In this document: positions 25,283-35,062 of the stretch, in pieces
Position numbering within the stretch: the first letter of the stretch is position 1
Layout: each line of letters starts with the position of its first letter
Assembly: GCA_000830255.1 (NCBI GenBank)
Contig: JQIT01000002.1
Span: 425,507 to 489,506 of the forward strand
Source: Sulfuricurvum sp. PC08-66
GTDB taxonomy: Bacteria > Campylobacterota > Campylobacteria > Campylobacterales > Sulfurimonadaceae
Direction: 5' to 3'
DNA: 64,000 bases
Program-made: the position numbers and the translations under genes
The notes under the pieces: generated by a model
Database searches by the model: none
What the model saw: only the letters and a program-made list of their open reading frames with translations
Told to the model about the DNA's origin: nothing

Positions 25283-27145
25283 TTGACCCAAAAAAATTTC
25301 AAACTCATTTTTACCCTCTATTTCATCACCTTCGGGATAGTCATTACCCTTTTTAGCTCCTTTGTCAGCTATGAACTGCAACTTGTCAATATCAGCGAAA
25401 GCATCGATAAGAGCGCAGAAGAGATCTCTTTTATCAAAAAAATACATACGCTCAAACCCGATATCGAAAAGCTTGACTCTCTCCTCGTAGCGCTCTCTAG
25501 CGACAAGGCACTGCACAGCTATCTCCAACACCCTACCAAAGAGGCAAAAGCGCAAAGCAGCAATGTTTTTTATACCGTTGCGATGTCCAATCATCTCATC
25601 ATGCAAGCTCGCTATATCGATGAGACGGGCAAAGAGCACATACGCATCGACCGCACCAACAGCTCGAGTCTGCCGTTTGCTATCGAGGAAGCAAAATTGC
25701 AAGATAAAAGCGGACGGGACTATTTTCAAATCGTTCGCAAAATGAAGCCTGATACACTTTGGCACTCCAAAATCGACCTCAATATCGAAAACGGCAAAAT
25801 AGAGATACCCTACAAACCGACCTTTCGCATAGCTACGCCCATCTATCTCAACGAGAAGTTCAAAGGAATCGTTATCGTCAATATTTTGATCAACGAAACC
25901 ATCGACAATATAAGCAAATCAACTGTTTTTGATCACTACATCATCGATAAAGAGGGCAATTTCATCCTGCATCCCGATGAGCGTTTTTCATGGTCCAAAT
26001 ACAGTGGCTCCTCTATCAAGCTTATCGATGTATTCCCTCTCAACGCTTCGGAAATTCTCTCTGGAGAGAGCAAAGGGGAGTATTTCTACGCCTACTCGCT
26101 CGATGACGTACTCCAAAATGACGACAATGCGCGTTTGATTCTCAAACCCAAACAAGAGTACATCGATTTGCTCTTCATGTCCAATATCAAAGCCTCTATT
26201 TTTATGATACTTTTGAGCATTGTGCTGAGTATCCCATTGGCAATGTACGCCGCCATCACCCCCTCCAAACTCCAAAGAGCACTTGTCCTCTCCAACGAAG
26301 ACCTTGTGCGTTTTGCTGACATCATCGACCGCTATGTGTTGACCATCACGACCAAGACAAACAGCATCATCACCGCGGTGAGTTCCGCCTATGTCAAACT
26401 CTCAGGCTACTCAAAAGAAGAGCTAATCGGACAAAAAACCAATATTTTGCGACACCCCTCAACCCCAAAAAAAGTGCATCAAGAGCTATGGAATACCATT
26501 GGAGAGGGTCAAGAGTGGAAAGGCGAACTGCAAAACAAGCACAAAGATGGAAGTGGCTATTGGATTGATCAAAGCATCATTCCACTCAAAGATGAAAAGG
26601 GCTCACTTCTTTCGTATATGTCAGTAGGAATCGATATCACTTCAAAAAAAGAGCTAGAGACACTCTCTGTGACGGACAGGCTCACCGCTATTTTCAACCG
26701 TCGCAAACTCGATGAATTGTTGAGCGTAGAGTCCCAAAAAGCCAAACGCTATGAGCGACCTTTAAGTCTGCTCATCATCGACATCGACTATTTCAAAAAA
26801 GTCAATGATACCTTCGGACATCAAGTCGGAGATACTACACTCCAAAGCGTCGCGACACTCTTGCAACAAAATATCCGCAACAGTGACCACGTAGGCAGAT
26901 TTGGCGGGGAGGAGTTCATGGTGATTTGTCCCGAAACTGACAGTGACCACGCCTCTGCCTTGGCTGAAAAATTGCGTCTGGCAATCGACCAATACTCCTT
27001 CGAGACATTGGGTCATGCGACCATCAGTATTGGTGTAGCTTCATTGAAACACGAAGAGAGCGTAGAGGCGTGGGTCAAACGCGCCGATTGTGCGCTCTAT
27101 CGCGCCAAAGAAAACGGTCGTAACCGTATCGAAATCGACGCATAA
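25283..27145 (+). CDS. Membrane diguanylate cyclase (periplasmic sensor-PAS-GGDEF)
   Basis: The 620-residue protein has an N-terminal helix (KLIFTLYFITFGIVITLF), a periplasmic dCache-like sensor (about 30-290), a second helix (ASIFMILLSIVLSIPLA), a PAS domain (about 345-450, GYSKEELIG and LRHPSTP) and a GGDEF domain (about 465-615). The active site is GRFGGEEFM and the DxLTxxxNR-type start reads SVTDRLTAIFNRR, so it should make c-di-GMP. PAS residues around LRHP recall energy-sensing PAS domains. The gene starts with TTG at 25283, and TACAAT upstream could be its -10. Confidence 0.9.
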   Translation: MTQKNFKLIFTLYFITFGIVITLFSSFVSYELQLVNISESIDKSAEEISFIKKIHTLKPDIEKLDSLLVALSSDKALHSYLQHPTKEAKAQSSNVFYTVAMSNHLIMQARYIDETGKEHIRIDRTNSSSLPFAIEEAKLQDKSGRDYFQIVRKMKPDTLWHSKIDLNIENGKIEIPYKPTFRIATPIYLNEKFKGIVIVNILINETIDNISKSTVFDHYIIDKEGNFILHPDERFSWSKYSGSSIKLIDVFPLNASEILSGESKGEYFYAYSLDDVLQNDDNARLILKPKQEYIDLLFMSNIKASIFMILLSIVLSIPLAMYAAITPSKLQRALVLSNEDLVRFADIIDRYVLTITTKTNSIITAVSSAYVKLSGYSKEELIGQKTNILRHPSTPKKVHQELWNTIGEGQEWKGELQNKHKDGSGYWIDQSIIPLKDEKGSLLSYMSVGIDITSKKELETLSVTDRLTAIFNRRKLDELLSVESQKAKRYERPLSLLIIDIDYFKKVNDTFGHQVGDTTLQSVATLLQQNIRNSDHVGRFGGEEFMVICPETDSDHASALAEKLRLAIDQYSFETLGHATISIGVASLKHEESVEAWVKRADCALYRAKENGRNRIEIDA

Positions 27146-27220
27146 AATAGAGCGATACTCTCATCTCTTTTAGCGCTTTTTTCGCTAAAATCGCCCCATA
27201 AAACCCCCAAGAGGAGAGCG

Positions 27221-28216
27221 ATGATGGCACCGACAATGGTAGCAGAGTGGGAGACGCAAAAGGGTGTCATTATGGCATTTCCCAAGGCAAGCAGTGATTG
27301 GGCAGAGTACCTCGATGAGGCACAAACATGCGTCGTAGCCATAGGTCGCGCCATCGCCCAACACGAGCGCCTCATCCTCATCACCGATGATGCGGCATCG
27401 ACCGCGCCCCACTTCGCAGGTCTGCCAAATGTCGCCATCGTCGAGATGCCCTACAACGATACATGGATGCGCGACTGCTGCGTCATCGCCACACGCGACG
27501 ACGAGAGAGTCATCTACAACGATTTCGTCTTCACGGGATGGGGTGGCAAATTTGCCGCAAGTGATGACGATGCCATTTCACGCAGACTCTTCGATGCGGG
27601 CTATTTCGATGCGCCCATGATTACCTACACTGAGATTCTCGAGGGTGGAGCACTGGAAAGCGACGGCGCGGGGACGATAATGACCACCTCGAGCTGTCTG
27701 TGCAACCCCAACCGCAACGGCGGACCCACCAAAGCGACGATGGAAGCGTACCTAGCCGAAAATCTGGGCGCCTCGCGTGTACTGTGGCTGGATTACGGAC
27801 ATTTGGAGGGCGACGATACCGATGGGCATATCGATACCTTGGCACGTTTTTGCAGTGTCGATACCATCGCCTATGTGGGACTACCTGACGAAAGCGATAG
27901 CCATTACGCGGCATTTGTCGCTATGGAGCAACAGCTCAAGAGCTTCCGTCAAGCCAATGGCGCCCCCTACCATCTGGTCGCTTTGCCGTTCGTGGCACCG
28001 ATGCACTACGACGATGAGCGCCTGCCTGCTACGTATGCCAATTTTCTCATCGTGAATGGCGCAGTGTTGGTACCTACCTATGGCGTGCCCCAAGACGACG
28101 AGGCGCTTCACATCTTGCAAAATATCTTCATCAATCGTGAAGTGATCGGTATCGATTGCGCGGTGCTGGTACGCCAACACGGAAGCCTACACTGCATGAC
28201 GATGCAACTACACTAA
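27221..28216 (+). CDS. aguA: Agmatine deiminase
   Basis: The enzyme hydrolyses agmatine to N-carbamoylputrescine and ammonia. It is a guanidine-modifying (PPAD) enzyme of 331 residues with NDTWMRDCCVI, the GGALESDGAGTI motif, HLEGDDTDGHID and the C-terminal nucleophile in GSLHCMT (usually GGNIHCIT). The Cys is present. The next gene, nine bases away, encodes the enzyme for the following step, which supports the assignment. Together they make putrescine from arginine-derived agmatine. The ribosome-binding site is GAGGAGAG. Confidence 0.93.
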   Translation: MMAPTMVAEWETQKGVIMAFPKASSDWAEYLDEAQTCVVAIGRAIAQHERLILITDDAASTAPHFAGLPNVAIVEMPYNDTWMRDCCVIATRDDERVIYNDFVFTGWGGKFAASDDDAISRRLFDAGYFDAPMITYTEILEGGALESDGAGTIMTTSSCLCNPNRNGGPTKATMEAYLAENLGASRVLWLDYGHLEGDDTDGHIDTLARFCSVDTIAYVGLPDESDSHYAAFVAMEQQLKSFRQANGAPYHLVALPFVAPMHYDDERLPATYANFLIVNGAVLVPTYGVPQDDEALHILQNIFINREVIGIDCAVLVRQHGSLHCMTMQLH

Positions 28217-28225
28217 GGAGTCCCC

Positions 28226-29098
28226 ATGCTAAACGTCGCACTTATCCAACACGCAGTAGCCCCCACCAAGCGCGAGACCATCGCGCGTACCGTCGCGCTC
28301 ATCGAACGCGCCGCCAAAAAAGCGCAGCTTATTGTCTTGCAAGAGTTACACCAAGATATCTATTTTTGTCAGCATGAAGATACCTGCTATTTCGATTGGG
28401 CGCTTGATTTCGATGCCGATGTCGCCTTCTGGTCAGGAGTGGCAAAAGCCAATGATGTGGTGCTCGTCACGTCGCTTTTCGAGGCGCGCGCGATGGGCTT
28501 GTACCACAATACAGCGGTGGTGTTCGAGCGCGATGGAAGCGTCGCAGGCAAATACCGCAAGATGCACATCCCCGATGACCCAGGGTTTTATGAGAAGTTC
28601 TATTTCACCCCTGGGGATTTGGGTTTTGAGCCTATCGATACGAGCGTGGGTCGATTGGGGGTGTTGGTCTGCTGGGATCAATGGTACCCCGAAGCGGCAC
28701 GTCTCATGGCACTACGCGGTGCGCAGATGCTCATCTATCCTACGGCGATTGGGTGGAATCCGCACGATACTATCGAGGAGCAGACACGCCAACGCGACGC
28801 ATGGGTCACGATTCAGCGTGGGCATGCAGTGGCCAATGGTATCCCTGTGCTTTCGTGCAACCGCATCGGCTTCGAGAGCGACCCTACGGGCGTGCTAGCG
28901 GGGACACAGTTTTGGGGCAATAGCTTCGTGGCAGGTCCTCAAGGGGAGCTATTAGCCGTGGCAAACGCTACAGATGAGACTATCCTAGAGGCAGTTATCG
29001 ACCCTGCACGCACCAAAGCCGTGCGCGATATTTGGCCCTTTTTGCGCGATAGACGTATCGAAAACTATCATGAGATTACGCGCCGTTATATTGATTGA
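28226..29098 (+). CDS. aguB: N-carbamoylputrescine amidohydrolase
   Basis: The enzyme converts N-carbamoylputrescine to putrescine, CO2 and ammonia. The 290-residue nitrilase-superfamily protein has the Glu-Lys-Cys triad: QELHQDIYF (Glu), GKYRKMHIP (Lys) and LVCWDQWYPEAARL (Cys). The CWDQW and ENYHEITRRY segments are characteristic of AguB. It directly follows aguA with AAGGAG as ribosome-binding site. Putrescine is needed for polyamine synthesis. A spermidine-synthase-like gene elsewhere in the window lacks the cofactor site. Confidence 0.94.
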   Translation: MLNVALIQHAVAPTKRETIARTVALIERAAKKAQLIVLQELHQDIYFCQHEDTCYFDWALDFDADVAFWSGVAKANDVVLVTSLFEARAMGLYHNTAVVFERDGSVAGKYRKMHIPDDPGFYEKFYFTPGDLGFEPIDTSVGRLGVLVCWDQWYPEAARLMALRGAQMLIYPTAIGWNPHDTIEEQTRQRDAWVTIQRGHAVANGIPVLSCNRIGFESDPTGVLAGTQFWGNSFVAGPQGELLAVANATDETILEAVIDPARTKAVRDIWPFLRDRRIENYHEITRRYID

Positions 29099-29113
29099 AA
29101 TTGAATATTTGAG

Positions 29114-29133
29114 CTACAAAAGAAATTTTGTAG
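29114..29133. terminator. AT-rich perfect hairpin between aguB and the tRNA array
   Basis: CTACAAAA-GAAA-TTTTGTAG forms an eight-pair stem with a four-base loop, located 15 bases after the aguB stop and downstream of the convergent tRNA array. T-runs flank it on both strands. It could terminate either unit. The stem is AT-rich, so its strength is uncertain. Confidence 0.4.
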
Positions 29134-29201
29134 TGAAAATGTAGAAAAAAAGATTTTTTTGAAATTCTTAAGAAGAAGTTTTTGGAAAACTTGAAGGATG
29201 G

Positions 29202-29284
29202 TGCGGATGAGAGGACTTGAACCTCCACGCCTTACGGCACCAGATCCTAAGTCTGGCGTGTATGCCAATTTCACCACATCCGCA
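29202..29284 (-). tRNA. tRNA-Leu (anticodon TAG)
   Basis: The 83-base gene has acceptor stem TGCGGAT/ATCCGCA, a long variable arm as expected for Leu, and anticodon loop CTTAGGA giving UAG, which reads CUN. The CCA end is not encoded. It is the last of five tRNAs transcribed leftwards. Confidence 0.95.
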
Positions 29285-29310
29285 TGAGGTATTTGTACTG
29301 CTTTTATAGG

Positions 29311-29387
<77 letters not shown>

Positions 29388-29393
29388 CCAAAA

Positions 29394-29470
29394 TGGTGCG
29401 CCCGATAGGATTCGAACCTATAACCGTCGGATCCGAAGTCCGATACTCTATCCAGTTGAGCCACGGGCGC
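29394..29470 (-). tRNA. tRNA-Arg (anticodon TCG)
   Basis: The acceptor stem is GCGCCCG/CGGGCGC with an encoded CCA. The anticodon stem TCGGA/TCCGA has loop CTTCGGA, giving UCG for CGN codons. It is the third gene of the array and is followed after six bases by tRNA-Arg(TCT). Confidence 0.94.
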
Positions 29471-29512
29471 ATCAACCAATAATAATTATCAGTTTTGATT
29501 GTTTGTTGTCTA

Positions 29513-29590
29513 TGGGGTGGGTGAAGGGAATCGAACCCTCGACCCTCAGAACCACAACCTGATGCTCTAACCGACTGAGCTACACCCACC
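29513..29590 (-). tRNA. tRNA-His (anticodon GTG)
   Basis: The anticodon loop TTGTGGT gives GUG. The extra 5' G (G-1) opposite C73, the histidyl-tRNA identity element, is present, and CCA is encoded. It is the second gene of the array. Confidence 0.96.
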
Positions 29591-29613
29591 ATATGCATAA
29601 ATAAATCTTTTCA

Positions 29614-29690
29614 TGGTCGGGGTGAGAGGGTTCGAACCTCCGGCCCCTTGGTCCCAAACCAAGTACGCTACCAGACTGCGCCACACCCCG
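29614..29690 (-). tRNA. tRNA-Pro (anticodon TGG)
   Basis: The acceptor stem is CGGGGTG/CACCCCG with an encoded CCA. The anticodon stem CTTGG/CCAAG has loop TTTGGGA, giving UGG for CCN codons. It is the first gene of the leftward tRNA array; its promoter should lie in 29691-29810. Confidence 0.95.
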
Positions 29691-29810
29691 AATTTATTTA
29701 TGAGGTCGCAATTATACTCAAACGACCTTATAGTGTCAATAGCCAAAAAGAATATGGTATCATATCCGCTTTGTCATTCTAGGCAAAAATCCTACGTCAA
29801 AGGAGGGCAA

Positions 29811-31163
29811 ATGGCACATCCGAGTTTTTCACGCATCGGCTTTATCATGGCGGCGGCAGGTAGCGCTGTAGGATTGGGGAACGTATGGAAGTTCCCCTAT
29901 ATCACAGGTCAATATGGAGGCGGTGCGTTTGTCTTGGTCTATTTGCTCACTATTTTTCTCATCGGATTTTCGGTCTTGGTTGCGGAGATGTACATCGGAA
30001 GCCGTGGCAAAAGCGATACCGTAACAAGTTTCGAGCATCTTGACCCCACACCGCGTAAGCCATGGAAATACGCTGGACTCATGGCGTTCAACGGTCTACT
30101 CGTTATGACCTTCTACTCTGTGGTCATTGGATGGATTTTTCACTATATCTTTCTCACTCTCACTCAACCATTACCCACAGATATACCTACAGCACAAGCC
30201 AATTTCACCCATCTCACTACGCTAGAACCCTTCTCACAGCTTTTTTGGCACGCCATTGCTACGCTCATCGTCGTTGTGGTGCTCTATCGTGGGGTGAAGG
30301 CGGGCATTGAACGTATGAATATGATAATGATGCCCTCGCTGATTGCTATTTTCGTAGGACTTTTGCTCTACTCGATGCAGTTTGGGGAGGCCTTTGTGCG
30401 TGCATTGGAGTTTATGTTTTACCCCGATTTTAGCAAGCTCTCTAGCGAAGCCATCGTCAAGGCTATCGGTCACGCCTTTTTCACCCTCTCGATTGGTATG
30501 GGCGCCATAATGACCTACTCTGCCGCACTGCCTCACAAGAACAATATCACGCACGCTGCTTTTTGGGTCGCCTTCCTCGATACCGCTATTGCGCTCATTG
30601 CGGGTGTGCTTGTTTTTGCCTTTTTGTTTCATTTTGACCAAGAGCCTGCTGTAGGTCCTGGGCTTGTTTTTGCCTCGATGCCTGTCATCTTTTCACAATT
30701 AGGCTATATAGGGACGCTTTTGGCGCTGCTTTTTTTTCTCGCACTCTCTTTTGCAGGACTCACCTCTGCGGTGTCACTGACCGAACCTAGCGTAGAGTAC
30801 CTCATCAACCGTTTTGGCTTTTCACGTCTCAAGGCAGTAGCATGGAGTGGATTGACCTATTTTGGGGTGGGAGTGTTGGTACTGCTCTCACTTGTAGAGG
30901 GAACGGACGCGTGGCTCAAAATTGGGGAGCGGTCACTTTTTGGTTTTTTTGAACATATCACAGATGCGATACTTTTACCATTTTCAGGGCTATTAACAGC
31001 ACTTTTTATAGGATACATTCTGCCCAAAAACGCTCTTCGAGAGCATCTCGAAAAGGAAATGGGGACAAAACTTTATGGTGTTTGGCGTTTTAGCATTCGA
31101 TACATTGTCCCTGTAGCACTGCTCTTTATGCTTTTGAACCTTACAGGGATTATTGTCGTTTAG
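29811..31163 (+). CDS. Sodium-dependent transporter, NSS family
   Basis: The 450-residue integral membrane protein opens with the NSS signature RIGFIMAAAGSAVGLGNVWKF, where TM1 is unwound and binds Na+ and substrate. About eleven to twelve hydrophobic segments follow, including the FxLSxGMGAIMTYSA-type TM6. Bacterial homologs (TnaT, MhsT, LeuT) import amino acids such as Trp or Leu; the substrate here cannot be read from sequence. The start at 29811 (AAAGGAGGG upstream) was chosen because the longer frame would run back through the tRNA-Pro gene. The stop overlaps the convergent ppnP stop by four bases. Confidence 0.92.
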   Translation: MAHPSFSRIGFIMAAAGSAVGLGNVWKFPYITGQYGGGAFVLVYLLTIFLIGFSVLVAEMYIGSRGKSDTVTSFEHLDPTPRKPWKYAGLMAFNGLLVMTFYSVVIGWIFHYIFLTLTQPLPTDIPTAQANFTHLTTLEPFSQLFWHAIATLIVVVVLYRGVKAGIERMNMIMMPSLIAIFVGLLLYSMQFGEAFVRALEFMFYPDFSKLSSEAIVKAIGHAFFTLSIGMGAIMTYSAALPHKNNITHAAFWVAFLDTAIALIAGVLVFAFLFHFDQEPAVGPGLVFASMPVIFSQLGYIGTLLALLFFLALSFAGLTSAVSLTEPSVEYLINRFGFSRLKAVAWSGLTYFGVGVLVLLSLVEGTDAWLKIGERSLFGFFEHITDAILLPFSGLLTALFIGYILPKNALREHLEKEMGTKLYGVWRFSIRYIVPVALLFMLLNLTGIIVV

Positions 31164-31471
31164 CTATAAGAGCAGCAGTAATCTGTTACCTTGTGGACGC
31201 GCACATCAAACGATGTGTTTGCAGGTACTTCGAAAACGGTATTTTCGGTGTATTTGAGCCATTCGCTACTGTTGGGTAGGCGTACATCGACATCGCCTGC
31301 CAAAATTTCCATCACTTCATGCTGACTTGTACCGAAGGTGTACTCTCCTGGCATCATAATGCCTAGCGTTTTGACACTGCCATCTTGAAAGGTAATCGTA
31401 CGGCTGGTGACGTTTCCGTCGAAGTATTGATTGGCTTTGAGTTTTACGGTGACGTTTTCGAACTGTTGCAT
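31160..31471 (-). CDS. ppnP: Pyrimidine/purine nucleoside phosphorylase PpnP
   Basis: The 103-residue cupin-fold protein of the former DUF1255/YaiE family has the signatures GNVTSRTITF, GEYTFGTSQHEVMEI and WLKYTENTVFEVPANTSF. E. coli PpnP phosphorolyses several nucleosides to base and ribose-1-phosphate. The protein is full length. It is the last gene of a minus-strand group after thiG, but functional linkage to thiamine synthesis is not evident. Confidence 0.92.
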   Translation of the reverse strand: MQQFENVTVKLKANQYFDGNVTSRTITFQDGSVKTLGIMMPGEYTFGTSQHEVMEILAGDVDVRLPNSSEWLKYTENTVFEVPANTSFDVRVHKVTDYCCSYS

Positions 31472-31485
31472 TGTTTTCCTTGTTT

Positions 31486-32268
31486 TTAAAATTGAATCAT
31501 ACCATCGATAGGCGAGCTAGCTGTAGCATAGGGACGCTTGGGTATACGTCCTGCCAAGTAGCTCATGCGTCCTGCAATGACAGCATGTTTCATCGCCGTA
31601 GCCATAGCAATAGGGTCTTGGGCTTGGGCAATAGCGGTGTTGGTAAGCACACCTGCCGCACCCAACTCCATCGCATACGCCGCATCACTGGCACATCCGA
31701 TACCTGCATCGACAATGATAGGCACCTTGACCGCTTCGCGCACGAATACAATATTGTAGGGGTTTTGTATCCCAAGCCCTGAACCAATCGGTGCCGCCAA
31801 GGGCATAATCGCCGCCGCACCTGCATCTTCGAGACGCTTTGCCATGATAGGGTCATCGGAGGTGTACGCCATGATAGTAAAGCCCTCTTTGGCGAGCACT
31901 TCGCACGCCTTGATTGTCTCTAGCACATCTGGATAGAGCGTTTTTTGGGTGTCGCCGATGACTTCAAGCTTGATGAGATCAATACCCGTAGCTTCGCGCG
32001 TCAATCGAAAGAGCGTAATCGCCTCCTCCGCCGTGACGCACCCTGCGGAGTTGGGCAAAAAATGTATCCCTGTACCCTTAAAGGTATCGAGCAAATTTGG
32101 CTCATTTGGGTTGGTAATATTGACGCGTCGCACCGCCACGGTAATGAGTTGCGAACCACTCGCCAATGTAGCCTCTTTGGTCGTAGCAAAATCGCGGTAT
32201 TTTCCACTGCCTACGATGAGGCGACTATCCAACGTGTAGCTTCCAATCGTCAAAGGTGTATCGTGCAT
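31486..32268 (-). CDS. thiG: Thiazole synthase ThiG
   Basis: ThiG builds the thiamine thiazole from 1-deoxyxylulose-5-phosphate, dehydroglycine and ThiS-thiocarboxylate. The 260-residue TIM barrel has [21 protein letters not shown] and the Schiff-base Lys in LIKLEVIGD, then [12 protein letters not shown] and [19 protein letters not shown]. ThiS, ThiH and ThiF partners are not in the window. It lies 14 bases upstream of ppnP and 57 bases after nnrDE on the same strand. Confidence 0.96.
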   Translation of the reverse strand: MHDTPLTIGSYTLDSRLIVGSGKYRDFATTKEATLASGSQLITVAVRRVNITNPNEPNLLDTFKGTGIHFLPNSAGCVTAEEAITLFRLTREATGIDLIKLEVIGDTQKTLYPDVLETIKACEVLAKEGFTIMAYTSDDPIMAKRLEDAGAAAIMPLAAPIGSGLGIQNPYNIVFVREAVKVPIIVDAGIGCASDAAYAMELGAAGVLTNTAIAQAQDPIAMATAMKHAVIAGRMSYLAGRIPKRPYATASSPIDGMIQF

Positions 32269-32325
32269 AAACAGCCCTTTTTGAGGTTTTTGGCATTGTA
32301 CCTTTGCAGGCTTAAGTCCAAATAA

Positions 32326-33714
32326 CTACGCTTTTCCTATGGCATCGATGATATCTGTGGGCGTCAAAGCATAGTCATGACGTTCGATACTATTAGCGGT
32401 ACTCGTATGGACAATCGAGCCAGTAATTGCCGCATCGATAGGGGCATACCCTTGCGCCAAAAGTGAAGCAATCAGCCCTGCTAATACATCCCCACTGCCA
32501 CCCTTGGCTAATCGCGCACTTCCCATGGCATTGATATAGCGCATAGAACCCTGTGCGATGATAACATTGGCACCTTTGAGCACCAACACCACTTCAGGAA
32601 ATGCCGTCGTAAAGGCATCGACGTAGTGCATACGATTGGCTTGGAGCGTCGATACCTCGATAGTAGCGATAGCAGTCGTCGCCAACAGCGCGCAAAACTC
32701 TTTGGGGTGGGGTGTGATGATGGTCGATGCGGTCAAAAAATGGGCAATGGTGGGTATATACAAAATATCTGCATCGAGTAGCTTGGGCTTATCGAGCGCC
32801 AACATCGACAATATGCGCTCATCGATAGCACCCAACCCCATCCCCAAGGCAATCGCGGTTGTTTTAGCTGGAAGCGTGGTGCTTTGCATGAGCGAAAGGG
32901 GAAGCACGGAAATTGCCTCGTTTGAGACCACTGTCACCAATCCAGCGCCCATACGTAGTCCCGCAAGTGCAGCTAATTGTGCCGCACCCTTCATCTCTCC
33001 AGCTACGACCGCCAAATGTCCGTAAGTACCTTTGTGCGCCGTCACATCGGTGCGCCACGGAAGTTTGGCATCACTCTCTTCGAGTAGGTAGCTTTGCGTC
33101 TCCCCCTCATAGAGTGCTCTATCGATACCCAAATCGACCACCTCGATAGCGCCCACGCAGGGTTTGGCACTTTCACTAAAGAGCGCTTTTTTGAGTGCAC
33201 CCATCGTCAAGGTGACATCGGCTTGAAAAATGTGCGCACTTACGCTCCCATCGATGAGGAGTCCTGTGGGCATGTCTAGCGCGATTTTTCTCCCCTCGAT
33301 ACGGTTGAGTCTATCGACAACGGCTTGTACCTTGGTATCGAGTGCTCTGTTTTGTCCCGAACCCAAAAGGGCATCGACGACCACATTATAATGCTCAGCA
33401 GGCGTATCGATGAGAGGTACCCCTAGCGCCAAAGCGCGTCGATGTTGCATGTGCGCCAATATACTTCGCGGTGGCATGACCTGCCAACATGCCACATCGT
33501 AGGCTCCATGCAGTTGTCGCGCCAAGACCCATCCATCGGCGCCGTTGTGCCCAGCTCCTATGGCAATAAGCACACGAGCACCACGCGCAAAGTGCTCACG
33601 AATATAGTGCGCCACTCCAAGGGCGGCATGCTCCATCAAAATCTCTTCACTCAACCCCAACGATTCATAGCAAACCCTATCGAGCGATGCGACCTCATCA
33701 AACAGCTTTTGCAT
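32326..33714 (-). CDS. nnrDE: Bifunctional NAD(P)H-hydrate epimerase/dehydratase
   Basis: The protein repairs hydrated NADH and NADPH. The N-terminal epimerase (YjeF_N, about 1-200) has GAGHNGADGWVLAR and ALDMPTGLLIDG. The C-terminal ADP-dependent dehydratase (about 210-460, YjeF_C) has GTYGHLAVVAGE, ITPHPKEF, LKGANVI and GSGDVLAG with the catalytic Asp. The 462-residue fusion is a bit short of the 500 of E. coli but has both active regions. Confidence 0.95.
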   Translation of the reverse strand: MQKLFDEVASLDRVCYESLGLSEEILMEHAALGVAHYIREHFARGARVLIAIGAGHNGADGWVLARQLHGAYDVACWQVMPPRSILAHMQHRRALALGVPLIDTPAEHYNVVVDALLGSGQNRALDTKVQAVVDRLNRIEGRKIALDMPTGLLIDGSVSAHIFQADVTLTMGALKKALFSESAKPCVGAIEVVDLGIDRALYEGETQSYLLEESDAKLPWRTDVTAHKGTYGHLAVVAGEMKGAAQLAALAGLRMGAGLVTVVSNEAISVLPLSLMQSTTLPAKTTAIALGMGLGAIDERILSMLALDKPKLLDADILYIPTIAHFLTASTIITPHPKEFCALLATTAIATIEVSTLQANRMHYVDAFTTAFPEVVLVLKGANVIIAQGSMRYINAMGSARLAKGGSGDVLAGLIASLLAQGYAPIDAAITGSIVHTSTANSIERHDYALTPTDIIDAIGKA

Positions 33715-33819
33715 GGCAAGCGACCTTTATCAAGATGAAAAAATTATAGCTTTTTCTCTATCTCTTTAAATGAAACTAATGTATAGTTTTGACCTTATCT
33801 TTTGCCTTAGGCCTTAATC

Positions 33820-35010
33820 ATGAACAGTGTTAAATCCCTCGTCACCCTCCTAGGTGGTGCTACACTTGCGCTAGCATCCAACGACATCACCATCCTCGAT
33901 GCCAAATCACCCCAATTCTTGTTGGGACAAGCTACCCACATCAACATGCTCTTCAATGCCCAAGATACCCAAGGTATGTGGCTCAAAATGGGTATTCGCG
34001 TCCAAAGCTCTTTGGAAAACAGTGTGACTGCTACTGATTCTCAATGGGATTTGTATATGCGTCGCACACGCTTGGAGGTGGAGGCTGGGTTTACCCCGCT
34101 GACCTTTTTTACCATGGATATTCGCAACGACAAAGTCAATGCCGATGATGCAGGCGAAGGGAGCTTTTCACTAGGGGATGCCTATTTGACGGTCAAAAAA
34201 CCCTTCGATACCTCATGGCTTAATTTCAAACTCTATCGCGCCAAAATCGACGTCTCACGTACCCAAACCGTCAAATCTGCCTATGTCATTATGTATGACC
34301 GCCCTGCCATCAGTGACGAAGCGGCACAATTTATCTCACACAATCGACGCGCCACCAATCTGCAAGCCTATGGGCACATCGACCACAAAATCGCCTACCA
34401 AATTGCGCTAGGGGATGCAACACAAAGTAGCAAACTTCACGATGCAAACACTCTTGCACTGAGCAAAGCCACAAGCAACAAAACGATCACCAAACAGTCG
34501 CTTTTCGTAGGGGGAAGCGTAACACTCTCCCCTTTTGAAGGGTGGGAAGAGAAGAGCAAAACCGAAACCTACTTCGGACAGGGTAAACACGCCGCACTTG
34601 GCATAGGCGCATGGCACGTACCAAGCATCACACGTGAAGGGGGCGATACCTTTTCACGCACCCTTCTCAATCTCCAAGCCAGCGCACATTATGAAGGGCT
34701 CTTTGTGCAAGCGGAATATTTCTATTTCGATGGGGTAGTACGCTCATGGAACAGTGCCCTTGCATTGGGACAATCCAACGGGGGCTACGTCACAGGCGAA
34801 TGGGTCATTCCTGCGTGGGGTTACATCGCTCCTTTTGGACGCTATGAAAATTGGAACCGTTTTATAAACGAGGCTGGCTATAATAGCAGTGTAAAAACGG
34901 TAGGTTTCAACTGGTACCTGCGCGGCAATACCACAAAACTTGGCCTTAATTATTCGCTAGAAAGCTCCAACGAATCGACATTTCGCGTCACGTCACAGTG
35001 GTTTTTTTAG
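33820..35010 (+). CDS. Outer-membrane porin of the phosphate-selective O/P type
   Basis: The 396-residue protein has a signal peptide (VTLLGGATLALAS), alternating hydrophobic beta-strand pattern, segments such as FVQAEYFYFDG and NGGYVTGEWVI that recall the porin O/P family, and a terminal Phe, the barrel-assembly signal. The gene is followed, 90 bases on, by a PiT phosphate permease with a Pho-box-like sequence between them. This supports a role in phosphate passage through the outer membrane. The specificity is inferred from context and resemblance only. Confidence 0.8.
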   Translation: MNSVKSLVTLLGGATLALASNDITILDAKSPQFLLGQATHINMLFNAQDTQGMWLKMGIRVQSSLENSVTATDSQWDLYMRRTRLEVEAGFTPLTFFTMDIRNDKVNADDAGEGSFSLGDAYLTVKKPFDTSWLNFKLYRAKIDVSRTQTVKSAYVIMYDRPAISDEAAQFISHNRRATNLQAYGHIDHKIAYQIALGDATQSSKLHDANTLALSKATSNKTITKQSLFVGGSVTLSPFEGWEEKSKTETYFGQGKHAALGIGAWHVPSITREGGDTFSRTLLNLQASAHYEGLFVQAEYFYFDGVVRSWNSALALGQSNGGYVTGEWVIPAWGYIAPFGRYENWNRFINEAGYNSSVKTVGFNWYLRGNTTKLGLNYSLESSNESTFRVTSQWFF

Positions 35011-35027
35011 TTTTGTAGTACCCATGC

Positions 35028-35062
35028 TTGTAACCAATCTGTAACACAATTTACGTTAATAT
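35028..35062 (+). promoter_or_regulatory. Pho-box-like direct repeat and -10 upstream of the PiT gene
   Basis: TTGTAAC-CAAT-CTGTAAC (35028-35045) consists of two seven-base direct repeats four bases apart, the geometry of a PhoB box. It ends 11 bases before TAATAT (35057-35062), the spacing seen in PhoB-activated promoters where the box replaces the -35. The bases differ from the enterobacterial CTGTCAT, so this is an inference from layout and gene context. Confidence 0.5.

Noticed and set aside
29613..29810. Upstream extension of the NSS transporter frame
   Set aside because: It would translate through the tRNA-Pro gene on the opposite strand. The ATG at 29811 has AAAGGAGGG and starts at the conserved N-terminus.
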